A stretch of 64,000 bases of DNA, from assembly GCA_964244885.1 (NCBI GenBank), contig CAXTKD010000004.1, forward strand, positions 1 through 64,000. The letters run 5' to 3'. A program made the position numbers and the translations under genes. Every line of letters starts with the position of its first letter. Positions within the stretch are counted from its first letter, which is position 1. This document shows positions 16,493-25,862 of this stretch, piece after piece. The stretch is from CAXTKD01 sp964244885. Lineage in GTDB: Bacteria > Pseudomonadota > Alphaproteobacteria > Sphingomonadales > Sphingomonadaceae. Under the pieces are notes generated by a model. The model made no database searches and was not told the DNA's origin. It saw only the letters and a list, made by a program, of their open reading frames with translations.

Positions 16493-17397
16493 GCCGCGTC
16501 GGGATCGTCGAGGTCGGCGCACGCGACGGGCTGCAGAACGAGCCGGAGATCATCGCGACCGCCGACAAGGTCGCGCTGATCACCCGGCTGATCGACGCCG
16601 GCGCGCGGCGGCTCGAGGTCGGGAGCTTCGTCAACCCCAAGCGCGTGCCGCAGATGGCCGACGCCGCCGAGGTGATCGCGCTGCTCCCCGACCGTCGGGA
16701 CGTCAGCTACATCGGGCTCTGCCTCAACCGGAAGGGCGTCGAGCGCGCCGCAGACTCCCGCGGCGGCAACAAGCGCGGCGTCGACGAGGCGGGCTGCGTC
16801 GCGGTGGCGAGCGACGGCTTCGGCAAGGCCAACCAGAACCAGACCGCCGACGAGACGGTCGCCGAGAATATCGCGATGCTAGGCCTCGCGAAGGCCGAGG
16901 GCCTTGTCGCGCAGGTGACGATCTCGGTCGCCTTCGGCTGTCCGTTCGACGGCCCGACCCCGCCCGACCGGGTGATCGAGATCGCGCAGCGGCTCGCCGA
17001 GGCTGGCCCGGCGGAAATCGCCATCGCCGACACCATAGGCATCGCCGTTCCCGCGCAGGTCCGTGATCTGGTCGGCCGCCTGCGCGAGCTGCTTCCCGCC
17101 GAGATCGGCCTGCGCGCGCACTTCCACGACACGCGAGGCACCGGCATCGCTAACGCCTGGGCAGCCTATGAAGCGGGCGCCGATGTGCTCGACAGCTCGA
17201 TCGGCGGCCTTGGCGGCTGCCCCTTCGCGCCGGGCGCCACGGGCAATATCGCGACCGAGGATCTGGTCTACCTGCTGGACAAATCGGGCGTCGAGAGCGG
17301 CATCGATCTCGCCAGGGCGATCGAGGTCAACCGCTGGTTCGCGCCGATTATCGGCAAGCCCCTGCCGAGCCGCGTCGGCAAGGCGGGCGGCTTCTAA
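16489..17397 (+). CDS. mvaB: Hydroxymethylglutaryl-CoA lyase
   Basis: 302 residues. A TIM-barrel lyase that cleaves HMG-CoA to acetoacetate and acetyl-CoA, the last step of leucine degradation. Visible motifs are EVGARDGLQNEP at the N-terminus, with catalytic Arg and Asp; the metal-binding HFHDTRG; and the signature GGLGGCPFAPGATGN, which contains the loop Cys. The GTG start overlaps the cupin stop. No isovaleryl-CoA or methylcrotonyl-CoA genes are adjacent. Confidence 0.93.
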   Translation: MSRVGIVEVGARDGLQNEPEIIATADKVALITRLIDAGARRLEVGSFVNPKRVPQMADAAEVIALLPDRRDVSYIGLCLNRKGVERAADSRGGNKRGVDEAGCVAVASDGFGKANQNQTADETVAENIAMLGLAKAEGLVAQVTISVAFGCPFDGPTPPDRVIEIAQRLAEAGPAEIAIADTIGIAVPAQVRDLVGRLRELLPAEIGLRAHFHDTRGTGIANAWAAYEAGADVLDSSIGGLGGCPFAPGATGNIATEDLVYLLDKSGVESGIDLARAIEVNRWFAPIIGKPLPSRVGKAGGF

Positions 17398-17550
17398 CCG
17401 ATATTAAGAGCGGAACCGACCTTTCTGGACGCGAAATTGCTTTACGAAGGGCGTCTTCCGGTATTTGGTGTGCCCCAGAGGCGGCGGGGGAAGCCGCGCT
17501 CGACCATCGACAACGCCGGGACAACCGGCATCGGAGCAAGGAGCTAGACT

Positions 17551-17814
17551 ATGGCAACACCGCCGGCAAAGAAGCCCAACGCGCTGCAGCGCCCGCTGAC
17601 GCCGTCCAAGGAATTGAGCGCCGTGGTCGGCACCGACCAGATCGCGCGCGGCGCGGTCGTTTCGAAGATGTGGGAATATATCAAGAAGAACAACCTGCAG
17701 AACCCCGCGAACAAGCGCGAGATCCTGGCCGACGACAAGCTGAAGCCGATCTTCGGCAAGGACAAGGTCACGATGTTCGAGATGAACAAGCATCTCGCGC
17801 AGCACCTGAAGTAG
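17551..17814 (+). CDS. SWIB/MDM2 domain protein
   Basis: 87 residues, almost all a SWIB domain (LQRPLTPSKELSAVVGTDQI, then MWEYIKKNNLQNP and KDKVTMFEMNKHLAQHLK). Stand-alone bacterial SWIB proteins are thought to bind DNA or chromatin-like proteins; in chlamydiae such a domain is fused to topoisomerase. The start is supported by aaggag eight bases upstream. A monocistronic unit closed by a strong terminator. Short, basic and well conserved, so the call is firm but function is not. Confidence 0.92.
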   Translation: MATPPAKKPNALQRPLTPSKELSAVVGTDQIARGAVVSKMWEYIKKNNLQNPANKREILADDKLKPIFGKDKVTMFEMNKHLAQHLK

Positions 17815-17832
17815 GCTCCTCCGCTTCTATCG

Positions 17833-17865
17833 AAAGGCCGCCGCCGATCGGGCGGCGGCCTTTTT
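17833..17865 (+). terminator. Rho-independent terminator after SWIB gene
   Basis: A perfect 13-bp stem (aaaggccgccgcc with ggcggcggccttt), short loop and T-run. It lies immediately before the stop of the convergent DUF1501 gene and could act in both directions because of the A-run at its left side. Confidence 0.95.
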
Positions 17866-17869
17866 CGTA

Positions 17870-19255
17870 TCAGCCGAACAGCGGCACCGGCCCGCGCCCG
17901 CCGCCGTTCCACGTTCCCCAGTTGGGGAAGACGTACGGAAGGTCGGCATCGGCGACCCCGTGCCACCTGGCGATCGCGCCGATATATTCCTCCTGCGCGA
18001 TCGTCGGAACGAAGCGGCCGTCGCCGAACGGGTCGTCCGCGCCGCCGAGCACCGGGTCCGGATAGGCGCCGTGGACGGTCTGGTTCTTCACCGCGCCGCC
18101 GAGGACCAGGTGGTTGCCGCCCCAGGCATGGTCGGTCCCCCGCTGGGCATTGGCTTTGTAGACGCGGCCGAAGTCGCTCATCGTGAAGGCGGTGACGTTG
18201 TTGGCGAGGCCGAGCGACTTCATCGCTGCGTAGAAGCCCGCGAGCGCCAGCGCGAGATCGGTGTAGAGATTGGCCTGGGTTCCCGTGCTGTTGTCGCCCG
18301 CGACCTGGTTCGAGTGGGTGTCATAGCCGCCCTGGCTGACGAAGAAGGTCTGCCGCGTGTGGCCGAGCGTATTGCGCGCCTCGATCATCCGGGCGGCGCG
18401 CATCAGCTGGCGCGCGACGTCGCTGGTCAGCGTCGCCCCCGCCGCGTTCTTGAAGAAGGCGTCGGTGGTGCTGGTGGCCGAGGTGACGATGCCGTTGGCG
18501 ACGACCATCTGCGAATAGGCCGAGGAGATGCCGCCCGCCGTCAGCTCGGTGACCGGACCCATGCCCGTTCCATCGGCGAAGGCGACCAGGGCAGCCTGCC
18601 GGCTGGTCGTCGCGGCGTCGGTGGCGGCGGCGTTGTAGCCGCTGCGCACCAGCGTGCCCGTCGACGGCAGGATCAGCGGCGAACTGGTCTTGCCGATCGT
18701 CGCGAGCTGCGATCCCGCGATCGAGATCAGCGACGGTGTGGTCCCGGCGGCGATCTTGTCGGTGAGCCGGCCCATGAAGCCGTCCATATTGATGTCGCGG
18801 GCGCGCAGGCCCTGCCAGTGCGACTGCTCGTCGCTGTGGCTCATCAGGTTGATCGGGCGCAGGTCGGAGCGCTGCTGGTAGAGAGTCTTGGTCAGCGGCT
18901 GGTAGAGCGTGCCGGTGTTGAGCACGACGTTGAGCGCGCCCTCCCCCCAGGCGGTCTGCAGCGGCGCGAGGCTGGGGTGCAGGCCGAAGGCGGTGCCGCT
19001 CAGGCGGCTGAGCGACGCCAAGGGCAGCGCGAGGCCGGAACCGCGCGACGCGGCGTAGGTCGCGTAGCGCGCATCGGTCGGCGCGACCATGTTCCAGCTA
19101 TCGTTGCCGCCGAACAGGAAGACTCCGACCATCGCGCGGAAGTCCGACGGCGCCGATTGCGCCATCGCGGCGGAGATGCCGAGCTGGCCGAAGGCGGCGA
19201 GCGCGCCCGCACCGCCCATGAAGCGGCCGAGGTCGCGGCGTGAGATGTGGTTCAT
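17870..19255 (-). CDS. DUF1501 family exported protein
   Basis: 461 residues. A twin-arginine leader (ISRRDLGRFMGGAGALAAFG, cleavage near AMA-Q) precedes a sulfatase-like DUF1501 fold containing MVGVFLFGGNDSWNMV and TFFVSQGGYDTHSNQ and the C-terminal TMSDFGRVYKAN and TDHAWGGNHLVLGG. DUF1501 proteins are nearly always encoded behind DUF1800 proteins, as here (11-base gap). Their activity is unknown; metal-dependent hydrolase chemistry is guessed from the fold. The open frame extends upstream, but the Tat leader defines the start. Confidence 0.93.
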   Translation of the reverse strand: MNHISRRDLGRFMGGAGALAAFGQLGISAAMAQSAPSDFRAMVGVFLFGGNDSWNMVAPTDARYATYAASRGSGLALPLASLSRLSGTAFGLHPSLAPLQTAWGEGALNVVLNTGTLYQPLTKTLYQQRSDLRPINLMSHSDEQSHWQGLRARDINMDGFMGRLTDKIAAGTTPSLISIAGSQLATIGKTSSPLILPSTGTLVRSGYNAAATDAATTSRQAALVAFADGTGMGPVTELTAGGISSAYSQMVVANGIVTSATSTTDAFFKNAAGATLTSDVARQLMRAARMIEARNTLGHTRQTFFVSQGGYDTHSNQVAGDNSTGTQANLYTDLALALAGFYAAMKSLGLANNVTAFTMSDFGRVYKANAQRGTDHAWGGNHLVLGGAVKNQTVHGAYPDPVLGGADDPFGDGRFVPTIAQEEYIGAIARWHGVADADLPYVFPNWGTWNGGGRGPVPLFG

Positions 19256-19266
19256 GTCGCGGCCCC

Positions 19267-20952
19267 CTAGCGATCGACTTGGAATTGCGGCGACGTGCCC
19301 GCGATATAGAGCGCGACCTGCGCGCGCTTGCGCGCCTGCACGATCGGATCGGCGTTGGTCACCGCCATCATCGCGGCGCGCAGCGTCAGCCGCTGGTTCG
19401 CGGTCATCGTGCGGTTCATCAGCAGATTGTCGACGCGCGTAATCATGCCGTCGACATCGGTGCCGTAGGCGGTCCACGCCGACCAGTCCTCGGCGGTGCC
19501 CGTGGCGCCGGTGATCACCGTCTGCGCCGCGAACTCCGACCGGCTGTCGCCGCCCATCGTCCAATCCCAGACGAAATTGTGCCGCGCCGCGATCGTCGCG
19601 GTGGTCAGCAGCTTCGACGCGGGGCTGACCAATGTGCCGCCCTGCGCCAGCGGATAGTCCGGCGGATAGTAGTTGAACACCGAGGGCGCGCGGAACGGCG
19701 CCTGGCCCATGGCCGCATCGCGGGTGGTGAAGGCGTAGCCGTCGGTCGTCATGCCGATCGCGCGGGCGAGGCTCAGCGACAGCAGCACCGGCTCCTTGAC
19801 CTTGCCGTCCGACTGCCCGGTCTTGGCGTCGCCCCGCGCCTCGGAGTCGGTTAGGATCGCGCGGACCACCGCCTTCAGGTCGCCGCGCACGCCCGAGCCG
19901 TTGTTGGCGAATACCGCCGAGACTCGGCCGACATAGGCGGCGGACGGGTTGGCGGTGACCAGCTGCTGGATCAGGTAGCGGCTGACATAGGGGGCGGTCG
20001 AGGCGTGGTTGAATACCGCATCGACGACGGCGTTGACGCTGGCATCCTGCGGCGCGCCCGCCGGCACCGTCGTTCCGAGGAAGGTCTTCGCGGTCGTGTC
20101 GTAGCGCGCGGCGTTCATGATCATCGGCCGGGTATAGTCAGCGGTGTTGCTGTCGGTGATCACGCCGTCGCCGATCCTCGCGTAGGTCCAGCCGGTGAGC
20201 GCCTTGGCGACGTTCCTGACGTCGTCCGTCGTGTAGTTGGCGACCGTCGCTCCGCCGGCGTCCTTTTGCGGCGTGCCGTCCATGTTGAGCGCGTTCGGCC
20301 CCAGCGAGAACAGCTGCATCAGCTCGCGCGCGTAATTCTCGTTTGGCGCGGACTTGTTGCTGTCGACCATGTCGAGGAAGTCGCCCATGAACGGATTGAG
20401 CGTCACCGCCTTCAGGATATCGCGATAGTTGCCGAAGGCATTGTCGAGGAAGATCTGCTGGAAGGCCGCGAGGCCGGCGGTCGACGTCACCTCGAGTTGC
20501 GAGGCTACGATCAGCTGCGACAATGCGAAGGCGACGCGCTGGCGGAGCTGATCGTCCTTGCCGACCGCGTCGGCGTAAAAGCGCATCGCGACCGGCGTCG
20601 AGGAGAAGTTGTCGCGGTTGCAATTGGTGGCGTCCTGGCCCGTCAGGCCGCCGCAGACGTTGCGCAGAACCGGCCTGATGAAGTCGGCATAGCTGCTGCC
20701 GCCCGCCGCGAACTGCTCGTTGAGCCATGGCGTCATGTCGACGTCGGTGATGTGGTCGAGCAGCGGCTGAGTCGCGCCAAAGGTCGCCTGCTTGGCCAGC
20801 CGGCCCGCGTCCGCCATCTGGATCTTGACCGGCGGCAGGGCCGCCGCAGGCGCGCTCGACGTCGAGCCTCCGCCCGTTCCGCCACCGCCGCCGCATGCCG
20901 CGAGCGACAGCGCCGCGGCAAAGGCCGCAGCGCGATAAAACACGAACCTCAT
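19267..20952 (-). CDS. DUF1800 family lipoprotein
   Basis: 561 residues. A lipoprotein-type signal (MRFVFYRAAAFAAALSLAAC, lipobox LAAC) is followed by a Gly-rich linker. The DUF1800 domain contains LAKQATFGATQPLLDHI near the start, NENYARELMQLFSLG, FNYYPPDYPLA and the C-terminal VALYIAGTSPQFQVDR. First gene of a two-gene operon with DUF1501. The pair is widespread in Proteobacteria and Bacteroidota and is presumed envelope-associated; no reaction is known. Confidence 0.93.
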   Translation of the reverse strand: MRFVFYRAAAFAAALSLAACGGGGGTGGGSTSSAPAAALPPVKIQMADAGRLAKQATFGATQPLLDHITDVDMTPWLNEQFAAGGSSYADFIRPVLRNVCGGLTGQDATNCNRDNFSSTPVAMRFYADAVGKDDQLRQRVAFALSQLIVASQLEVTSTAGLAAFQQIFLDNAFGNYRDILKAVTLNPFMGDFLDMVDSNKSAPNENYARELMQLFSLGPNALNMDGTPQKDAGGATVANYTTDDVRNVAKALTGWTYARIGDGVITDSNTADYTRPMIMNAARYDTTAKTFLGTTVPAGAPQDASVNAVVDAVFNHASTAPYVSRYLIQQLVTANPSAAYVGRVSAVFANNGSGVRGDLKAVVRAILTDSEARGDAKTGQSDGKVKEPVLLSLSLARAIGMTTDGYAFTTRDAAMGQAPFRAPSVFNYYPPDYPLAQGGTLVSPASKLLTTATIAARHNFVWDWTMGGDSRSEFAAQTVITGATGTAEDWSAWTAYGTDVDGMITRVDNLLMNRTMTANQRLTLRAAMMAVTNADPIVQARKRAQVALYIAGTSPQFQVDR

Positions 20953-21000
20953 TACGCAACCCCCCGGCTACTCAGGTGAGGGGCATATAGCGCATTTGTG

Positions 21001-21996
21001 TTAAGTTTTCGAGTCGATCCCGCGAAATTCTATCGCCGACACCGCGCGTTTACCGCTACGCCGTTCGAGCTGAACGAAAATATCGACCGTGCCGCGCACA
21101 TGATCGACGATCTCCGAGCGGCCCAGCGGGGTGCCGCCCTGCATCGCCATCAGCGCCATTTGCTCGACCGCGCCCTTTGGCGAATCGGCGTGCACGGTGG
21201 TGATCGAACCGGGATGGCCGCTGCCGACCGCGCGCAGGAAGGAGAGCGCCTCGCGCCCGCGCAATTCGCCCATGATGATGCGGTCGGGCCGCATGCGGAG
21301 CGACGCCTGAAGCAGGTCCTCGGCGGTCACCCGCGCCTCGCCGAGCTCGCCGCGCACCGCGACGAGGCCGACGGCGTTCGGATGATCAAGCTTCACCTCG
21401 GGCGTGTCCTCGATCAGCACCAGCCGCTCGTCGTGCGGCGCTTCCTTGAGAAGTGCGTTGAGGAACGTCGTCTTGCCGGTCGAGGTGCCGCCGGCGACGA
21501 CGATCGTCTTGCGCGCCCGTACCGCCTCGCGAAGGAAGGTGGCGACCTCGCCCGCGTCAAGCAGCGCCCGCAGCCTGTCATCGGCGTCGTCGGCGCGATT
21601 GATCTCGGCGAAGCTGCCGGCGCTGGCGTAGTCCTCCAGCGTCAGGTCGGCGGTGACGTGCTTGCGGATCGCCATCGCGAGGTTGCCGCGAGTCGCGGGC
21701 GGCGCGCAAATCTGGACGCGGGCGCCGTCGGGCAGCGTCGCCGCCAGCAGCGGGTGCTCGCGGCTTATGCCCTGATGCGTCAGCGCCGCGATCTGCCGGG
21801 CGAGCCGCCACAGCTGGGCGTCGTCGATCTCGGGCAGCGCGATCCGCTCGCTGTCGCCGCCGATCGTCTCCAGCCACAGCTCGCCGGGCCGGTTGACGTA
21901 GATGTCGGTGACGTCCGGGCGCTCGAGGAACGGCGCGAACGGGGCGAGATAGGCGCGGAGGTAGACGCCCGGCACCTGGCTCGGCGCGCTGCTCAT
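21001..21996 (-). CDS. virB11: Type IV secretion ATPase VirB11
   Basis: 331 residues. An N-terminal domain (FLERPDVTDIYVNRPGELWL) is followed by a RecA-like ATPase core: Walker A GGTSTGKTTFLNALL near residue 168, the Asp box LIEDTPEV, Walker B RMRPDRIIMGELRG and the His box GSGHPGSITTVHADS. VirB11 is the hexameric cytoplasmic ATPase that switches the T4SS between pilus assembly and export. Last gene of the leftward vir operon; its start overlaps the virB10 stop by four bases. Confidence 0.95.
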   Translation of the reverse strand: MSSAPSQVPGVYLRAYLAPFAPFLERPDVTDIYVNRPGELWLETIGGDSERIALPEIDDAQLWRLARQIAALTHQGISREHPLLAATLPDGARVQICAPPATRGNLAMAIRKHVTADLTLEDYASAGSFAEINRADDADDRLRALLDAGEVATFLREAVRARKTIVVAGGTSTGKTTFLNALLKEAPHDERLVLIEDTPEVKLDHPNAVGLVAVRGELGEARVTAEDLLQASLRMRPDRIIMGELRGREALSFLRAVGSGHPGSITTVHADSPKGAVEQMALMAMQGGTPLGRSEIVDHVRGTVDIFVQLERRSGKRAVSAIEFRGIDSKT

Positions 21997-23108
21997 CGCG
22001 CGGGGCCGACCGCCGAGAAATCGAGGTCGCGCGCCACGAAGATTCGGACCGAAGCGCCCTGCGGGGTGCGGATGGTCGGCGGGATATCGGTGCCGCGCAG
22101 CGCCGAGGTCGCGGCGCTCGTCGCCTCCGACGCAGTGCCGATGAAGACGCCGTTGCCGCTGGTCAGCGCCGCCGTCCCCGCCGCCAGCCCGCCGTTGATC
22201 ACCGACAGCAGGATCGCGCCGCCGAAGCGCTGGAGGAAATGCCGGTCGACCTTGCCGCCCAAGCCGGCGCGGCCGAGCTCGTCGGTGGCGGGTGAGGCGA
22301 GCTGGACCGAGACGCCGTCAGGCCGGATGATCCGCGACCAGATAACGAACACCCGGCTCGCACCGAGCGCGGTCGCCGCCTTGTACTGGCCGATCACTCG
22401 GCTGCCGCGCGGGATCAGCACGTTCTCGCCGTCGAAGCTCAGCACGTCGCGGGCGACGAGGGCGCGGGCGAAGCCGGGAAGGTCCGAGTCGAGCGCGGTC
22501 TCCAACACCGCCTCGATCACCGCGCCCTGCGGGATGGTGCTGCCGAGCGCGCCGATGCGGTTGGCACTCACGCGCTCGGGACCCTCGCTGCCGATGCGGC
22601 GGCTGAACGCGTCCTCTTCCGAGCCGCGCGGCGCCGCCCCGGCTTGAACGCCAGCGGCCGCCCCTGCCGCGGCGCCGGGGATCGAGGGGTTCTGCATGTC
22701 CTGCATGGCGAGGCGGACCGGGGTGGCGGGGCGGGCCTCCCCGAAATCGACGATCAGCGCGGGCGCGGCCAGCCGCTGGCGTTGCGCGGCCGCTTCGGCG
22801 CGCAGGTCGGTGGCGACCATCGGGCGTGGGGCGGGCGCCGGTTCGGTCGGCACGTTGTTGTTGACGCTGAACTGCGGCGCCGGGACGACCGGAGCCGCCG
22901 GGACGACGGGAAGCGGCTGGGGCGTGGGCAGCATCACGGTCTCGCTGGGCGGAGCCGCCAGCCCTTCGGCCTGAGCGGCCCTTCGCGCGTCGAGTCCGAG
23001 GAAGACGCCGGCGCCGAGAGTCAGCGCGGCGACGCCGCCGAGCAGGGCGGGGAGCTGGCTTCCGGCGCGCGCCACCAGAGGGCGCCTGACGATGGGATGG
23101 TCGGTCAT
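21993..23108 (-). CDS. virB10: T4SS core-complex protein VirB10/TrbI
   Basis: 371 residues. One inner-membrane helix (LPALLGGVAALTLGAGVFL) near residue 20, a proline-rich periplasmic linker, then the TrbI domain with IPQGAVIEAVLETALDSDLP, IPRGSRVIGQYKAA and GKVDRHFLQRFGGAILLSV. VirB10 spans both membranes and forms the outer-membrane pore ring with VirB9 and normally VirB7. The ATG start lies at MTDHPIVRR and overlaps the virB9 stop by four bases. Confidence 0.95.
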   Translation of the reverse strand: MTDHPIVRRPLVARAGSQLPALLGGVAALTLGAGVFLGLDARRAAQAEGLAAPPSETVMLPTPQPLPVVPAAPVVPAPQFSVNNNVPTEPAPAPRPMVATDLRAEAAAQRQRLAAPALIVDFGEARPATPVRLAMQDMQNPSIPGAAAGAAAGVQAGAAPRGSEEDAFSRRIGSEGPERVSANRIGALGSTIPQGAVIEAVLETALDSDLPGFARALVARDVLSFDGENVLIPRGSRVIGQYKAATALGASRVFVIWSRIIRPDGVSVQLASPATDELGRAGLGGKVDRHFLQRFGGAILLSVINGGLAAGTAALTSGNGVFIGTASEATSAATSALRGTDIPPTIRTPQGASVRIFVARDLDFSAVGPAR

Positions 23109-23833
23109 CGAGCCTTGCCTTCGCGCAATATCAGGCCGGAGCCCGGCGTGCTGGTAACGGTCGCCATCGCCTTTCCGCTCCTCAGCGTGAAGCGGCCGGC
23201 GGTCTGCTGGACGATCGTCAGCCCGTCGCGGACGAGATAGTTGACGAGGATCTCGCGCCCGTCTGCGGCGGCGGCGAAGATCGCGGGCGCGGCGAGGTGG
23301 GCGGGGAAACGGAAATAGGTCTGGCGGCCGTCGTCGTAGACGTCGGCTGGAAGAAGGTCGCGGGTGCCGACGACGGTGTAGGCGTGGTTGAGCGTCGCCG
23401 GGTCGATCACGGGCTTCTGGACCGGAAGCGCGGCGACGACGACAGCGGCGGGATAGCGGAAGCGCAGCACCCACGGCGTGACGCTGCCGACGGGCGCGAC
23501 CGAGAGTGCGAAGTTATAGGTTCGCCGGTCGGTGACGACGGTCATGTTGGTGACGGCGCGGCGGTCGATGGGCTTCACGAACAGCTTGTTGGCGCGCTTG
23601 TTGGGCGTGACCTGCCAGCCCATCGCGTCGCCGATCGCGACGTTCTCGATCCGCTCCGCTGGATCGAACTCGATCATCGTCTGGAAGCCGTAGCGGCCCT
23701 TCAGCCGAACGACCTCGTCGGGGTTCCAGAAGGTGCTCTGGATGTGCGGATCGGTAAGGCCGGGGCGCGGACTCTCGGCTGCCGTCGCGGGAGCGGCGAG
23801 GAGCACAACCCAGACAAGGAAGACGGTCCGCAT
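23105..23833 (-). CDS. virB9: T4SS core-complex protein VirB9
   Basis: 242 residues from the chosen ATG. Signal peptide MRTVFLVWVVLLAAPATA; the CagX/VirB9 domain includes AERIENVAIGDAMGWQV, NKRANKLFVKPIDRRAVTNM and VVTDRRTYNFALSV, with a C-terminal beta sandwich (GRQTYFRFPAHL). It forms the O-layer with VirB10. No VirB7 lipoprotein gene is seen, so the stabilising partner is missing or encoded elsewhere. It starts one base after the virB8 stop. Confidence 0.93.
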   Translation of the reverse strand: MRTVFLVWVVLLAAPATAAESPRPGLTDPHIQSTFWNPDEVVRLKGRYGFQTMIEFDPAERIENVAIGDAMGWQVTPNKRANKLFVKPIDRRAVTNMTVVTDRRTYNFALSVAPVGSVTPWVLRFRYPAAVVVAALPVQKPVIDPATLNHAYTVVGTRDLLPADVYDDGRQTYFRFPAHLAAPAIFAAAADGREILVNYLVRDGLTIVQQTAGRFTLRSGKAMATVTSTPGSGLILREGKAR

Positions 23834-23834
23834 G

Positions 23835-24539
23835 CTAGTTCGCGGGGCGCAGGGGGTTGATCGGGACGGTGGCGGGGGCCAGGGCTTCGGCATCGCGCCG
23901 GTAGCGAATAACCTGGAATCCCAATGGGTTGACGAAACGCGCCTCGGCGGAGAGCGGCTCGCCGGAGAAGCGGTAGGTGATCGCGGCGGTGTAGGGCGTG
24001 ACCTGGCCCGAGGCGGCGCCGGGATCGCGGCGCTCGGCGTCGAAGCGGACGATGGCGGTCGAGTCCGAAAGGAGCGAGACGCCCTTGACGGTGATCGCCA
24101 CAGTGGTGGCGGGCGGGAACATGCGCAAGGGGCTCTGCGGGTTCTGCGCCGACATGCCGGCGATATAGGCGTTCCGCGCCTCGGCGCCCGACCACAATTG
24201 GACCTTGCGGTAATTGTCCTTGAGGTCGGTCGCGTCGAAGCTCTCGCGCGCGATGACGTACTGGACGAGCGCCGACTGCGCGACCGCCTGGTTCTGGGTC
24301 AGCGCGCCCGCCGCCAGCGGCTGCGGGGCGGAGATCTGGCCGGTCGAGCGGTCGACGGCGATGACATAGGGCTGGACGGTCTTGAGCGGCACGAGCGCGA
24401 CCAGCGCCAGCGCCTCGGCAAGCGCCACCACGGCGGCGACACCCGCGACGATCCACGCGAGGCGCGAGGCGCGGCGCGCCGAGGCGGCGGCTTCGTCGCC
24501 CCAGCTCTGGCTTTCGGCGTAATAATCTTCGCGCTTCAA
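23835..24539 (-). CDS. virB8: T4SS inner-membrane protein VirB8
   Basis: 234 residues. A short cytoplasmic N-terminus (MKREDYYAESQSWGDE), one transmembrane helix near residues 28-53 and a periplasmic NTF2-like domain with LVQYVIARESFDATDLKDNY and PLRMFPPATTVAITVK. VirB8 is the assembly hub that binds VirB4, VirB6 and VirB10. Its start overlaps the virB6 stop by four bases, leaving no room for a virB7 gene. Confidence 0.93.
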   Translation of the reverse strand: MKREDYYAESQSWGDEAAASARRASRLAWIVAGVAAVVALAEALALVALVPLKTVQPYVIAVDRSTGQISAPQPLAAGALTQNQAVAQSALVQYVIARESFDATDLKDNYRKVQLWSGAEARNAYIAGMSAQNPQSPLRMFPPATTVAITVKGVSLLSDSTAIVRFDAERRDPGAASGQVTPYTAAITYRFSGEPLSAEARFVNPLGFQVIRYRRDAEALAPATVPINPLRPAN

Positions 24540-25711
24540 CGGTCTCTCCTCTGCGCGGCGGCGGAGCGGCGGGGCTGCGCGCGGCGGCGATAGCTTTGGC
24601 CGAGCGGCACCGGCGCGCCAACCCCGGCGCGGTCGCGCGATGTCGTGGCGACGACGGTGCGACGATCGGCCGAGACGCGCGGGGCGGCGTCGGCGCGCGC
24701 CTCCCGCCGGGCGACCGCGGCGGCTGCCGCAGCGATGCGCGTGGCGCGCGGCGGGCTTGCCAGCAGCGCGGTACGGTCATTGGCGGCGGCGTCGATCGCG
24801 GCGCGCGTTACCTCGGGCGCCACCTCGCGGGTCCACGGCAGGCGGATGCCGCGCGCGATGGCGATGCCCGAGAGCAATGCGGCGAGCAGGACGATGGCGA
24901 AGACGAGGACGATGACGCCGATCTCGATCGCCGGGCCGATGACGTAATTGCCGACGACGCGATTTTCAGCGAGCTTGATCAGGCCGGGCTCGATCATCGT
25001 CAGCTCGATGGCGAGGACGAGAGTCGCGGTGAGCGGCACGAGCGCGAGCGCGACCATCGCCTTCAGCCAGCCCGCGACCATGCCGCGCGTCGCGTCGAAC
25101 AGCAGGAGGCCAGCGATCAGCGGCGCCAGCGCCAGCAGCAGCGCGAGCACGATCTTGGAGGCGAGCAGCAGGCCGAGCGTCGACAGCAGCAGCAGCATCG
25201 CCGAGCCGTTTAGCGTCATCGCGCCGAAGGCGATGCCGCCGGTGAACGGCGACGCCGCGCCGCCGCGCTCGGCGAAGGCCTGGCCCGCGCGCTGGAGCTC
25301 GTCGAAGGCGATCTGCAGGCCATCGACGGGATTGCCGCGAAACGCCGAATTCGCGGGCTGGATGCCGTCGAGCAGCGAGCCGGCGAGCGCCTGCGGGCCG
25401 GTGTAGAGCGAATCGTAGACCACCGCCTGGTAGCTGCCCCAGCTGGTCGCCAGCGCGAGGACGACTCCGATCTTGAGCGCCGCCATCGCGGTGTCCCCGA
25501 CCGACAGCCGGCTGCGGCCCAGCAGCAGGCGATAGCCGATGAACGCGACGTAGAGCGTCAGGAGCGAGGTCAGCGTCAGCATCACCGGGCTGCCGGGGGC
25601 GCTGAGCGAGGCGTAGCCGTTCTGGACGAGGCCGCCGACGTTGCAGTCGACGCCGTTCAGGAGGGAGCGGATGAGGCCGATGTCGGCGGTGGGAGTGCAG
25701 AAGTCGTTCAT
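24536..25711 (-). CDS. virB6: T4SS polytopic membrane protein VirB6/TrbL
   Basis: 391 residues. Begins MNDFCTPTADIGLIRSLLNG and has six or seven hydrophobic segments between about residues 40 and 285. The conserved block is LALLLALAPLIAGLLLFDAT RGMVAGWLKA (written with a break). The C-terminal 100 residues are Ala/Arg-rich and probably cytoplasmic. VirB6 forms part of the inner-membrane channel. It follows virB4 after a 151-base gap occupied by a palindromic repeat. Confidence 0.9.
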   Translation of the reverse strand: MNDFCTPTADIGLIRSLLNGVDCNVGGLVQNGYASLSAPGSPVMLTLTSLLTLYVAFIGYRLLLGRSRLSVGDTAMAALKIGVVLALATSWGSYQAVVYDSLYTGPQALAGSLLDGIQPANSAFRGNPVDGLQIAFDELQRAGQAFAERGGAASPFTGGIAFGAMTLNGSAMLLLLSTLGLLLASKIVLALLLALAPLIAGLLLFDATRGMVAGWLKAMVALALVPLTATLVLAIELTMIEPGLIKLAENRVVGNYVIGPAIEIGVIVLVFAIVLLAALLSGIAIARGIRLPWTREVAPEVTRAAIDAAANDRTALLASPPRATRIAAAAAAVARREARADAAPRVSADRRTVVATTSRDRAGVGAPVPLGQSYRRRAQPRRSAAAQRRDR

Positions 25712-25728
25712 CGCCGCCGCGCCTTTCG

Positions 25729-25851
25729 CCCGGCGGTGTCACCCCCACCTAGCCTCCCCCATCGAAGGGGGAGGGACTGGACCGTGCAAGCGGCGAGACT
25801 ATCCCCTCCCCTTCGATGGGGAGGGGCAGGGGTGGGGTGACACCGCCGGGC
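25729..25851. repeat. Palindromic repeat, family B (copy 2), between virB4 and virB6
   Basis: The outer arms cccggcggtgtcaccccc and ggtgacaccgccggg are inverted. Inner modules are tcccccatcgaagggggagg and cttcgatggggaggggcag. The right half carries four G4 runs with loops of one or two bases. In mRNA of the vir operon it would form a very stable stem. Confidence 0.9.
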
Positions 25852-25862
25852 GTTTCGCACCA

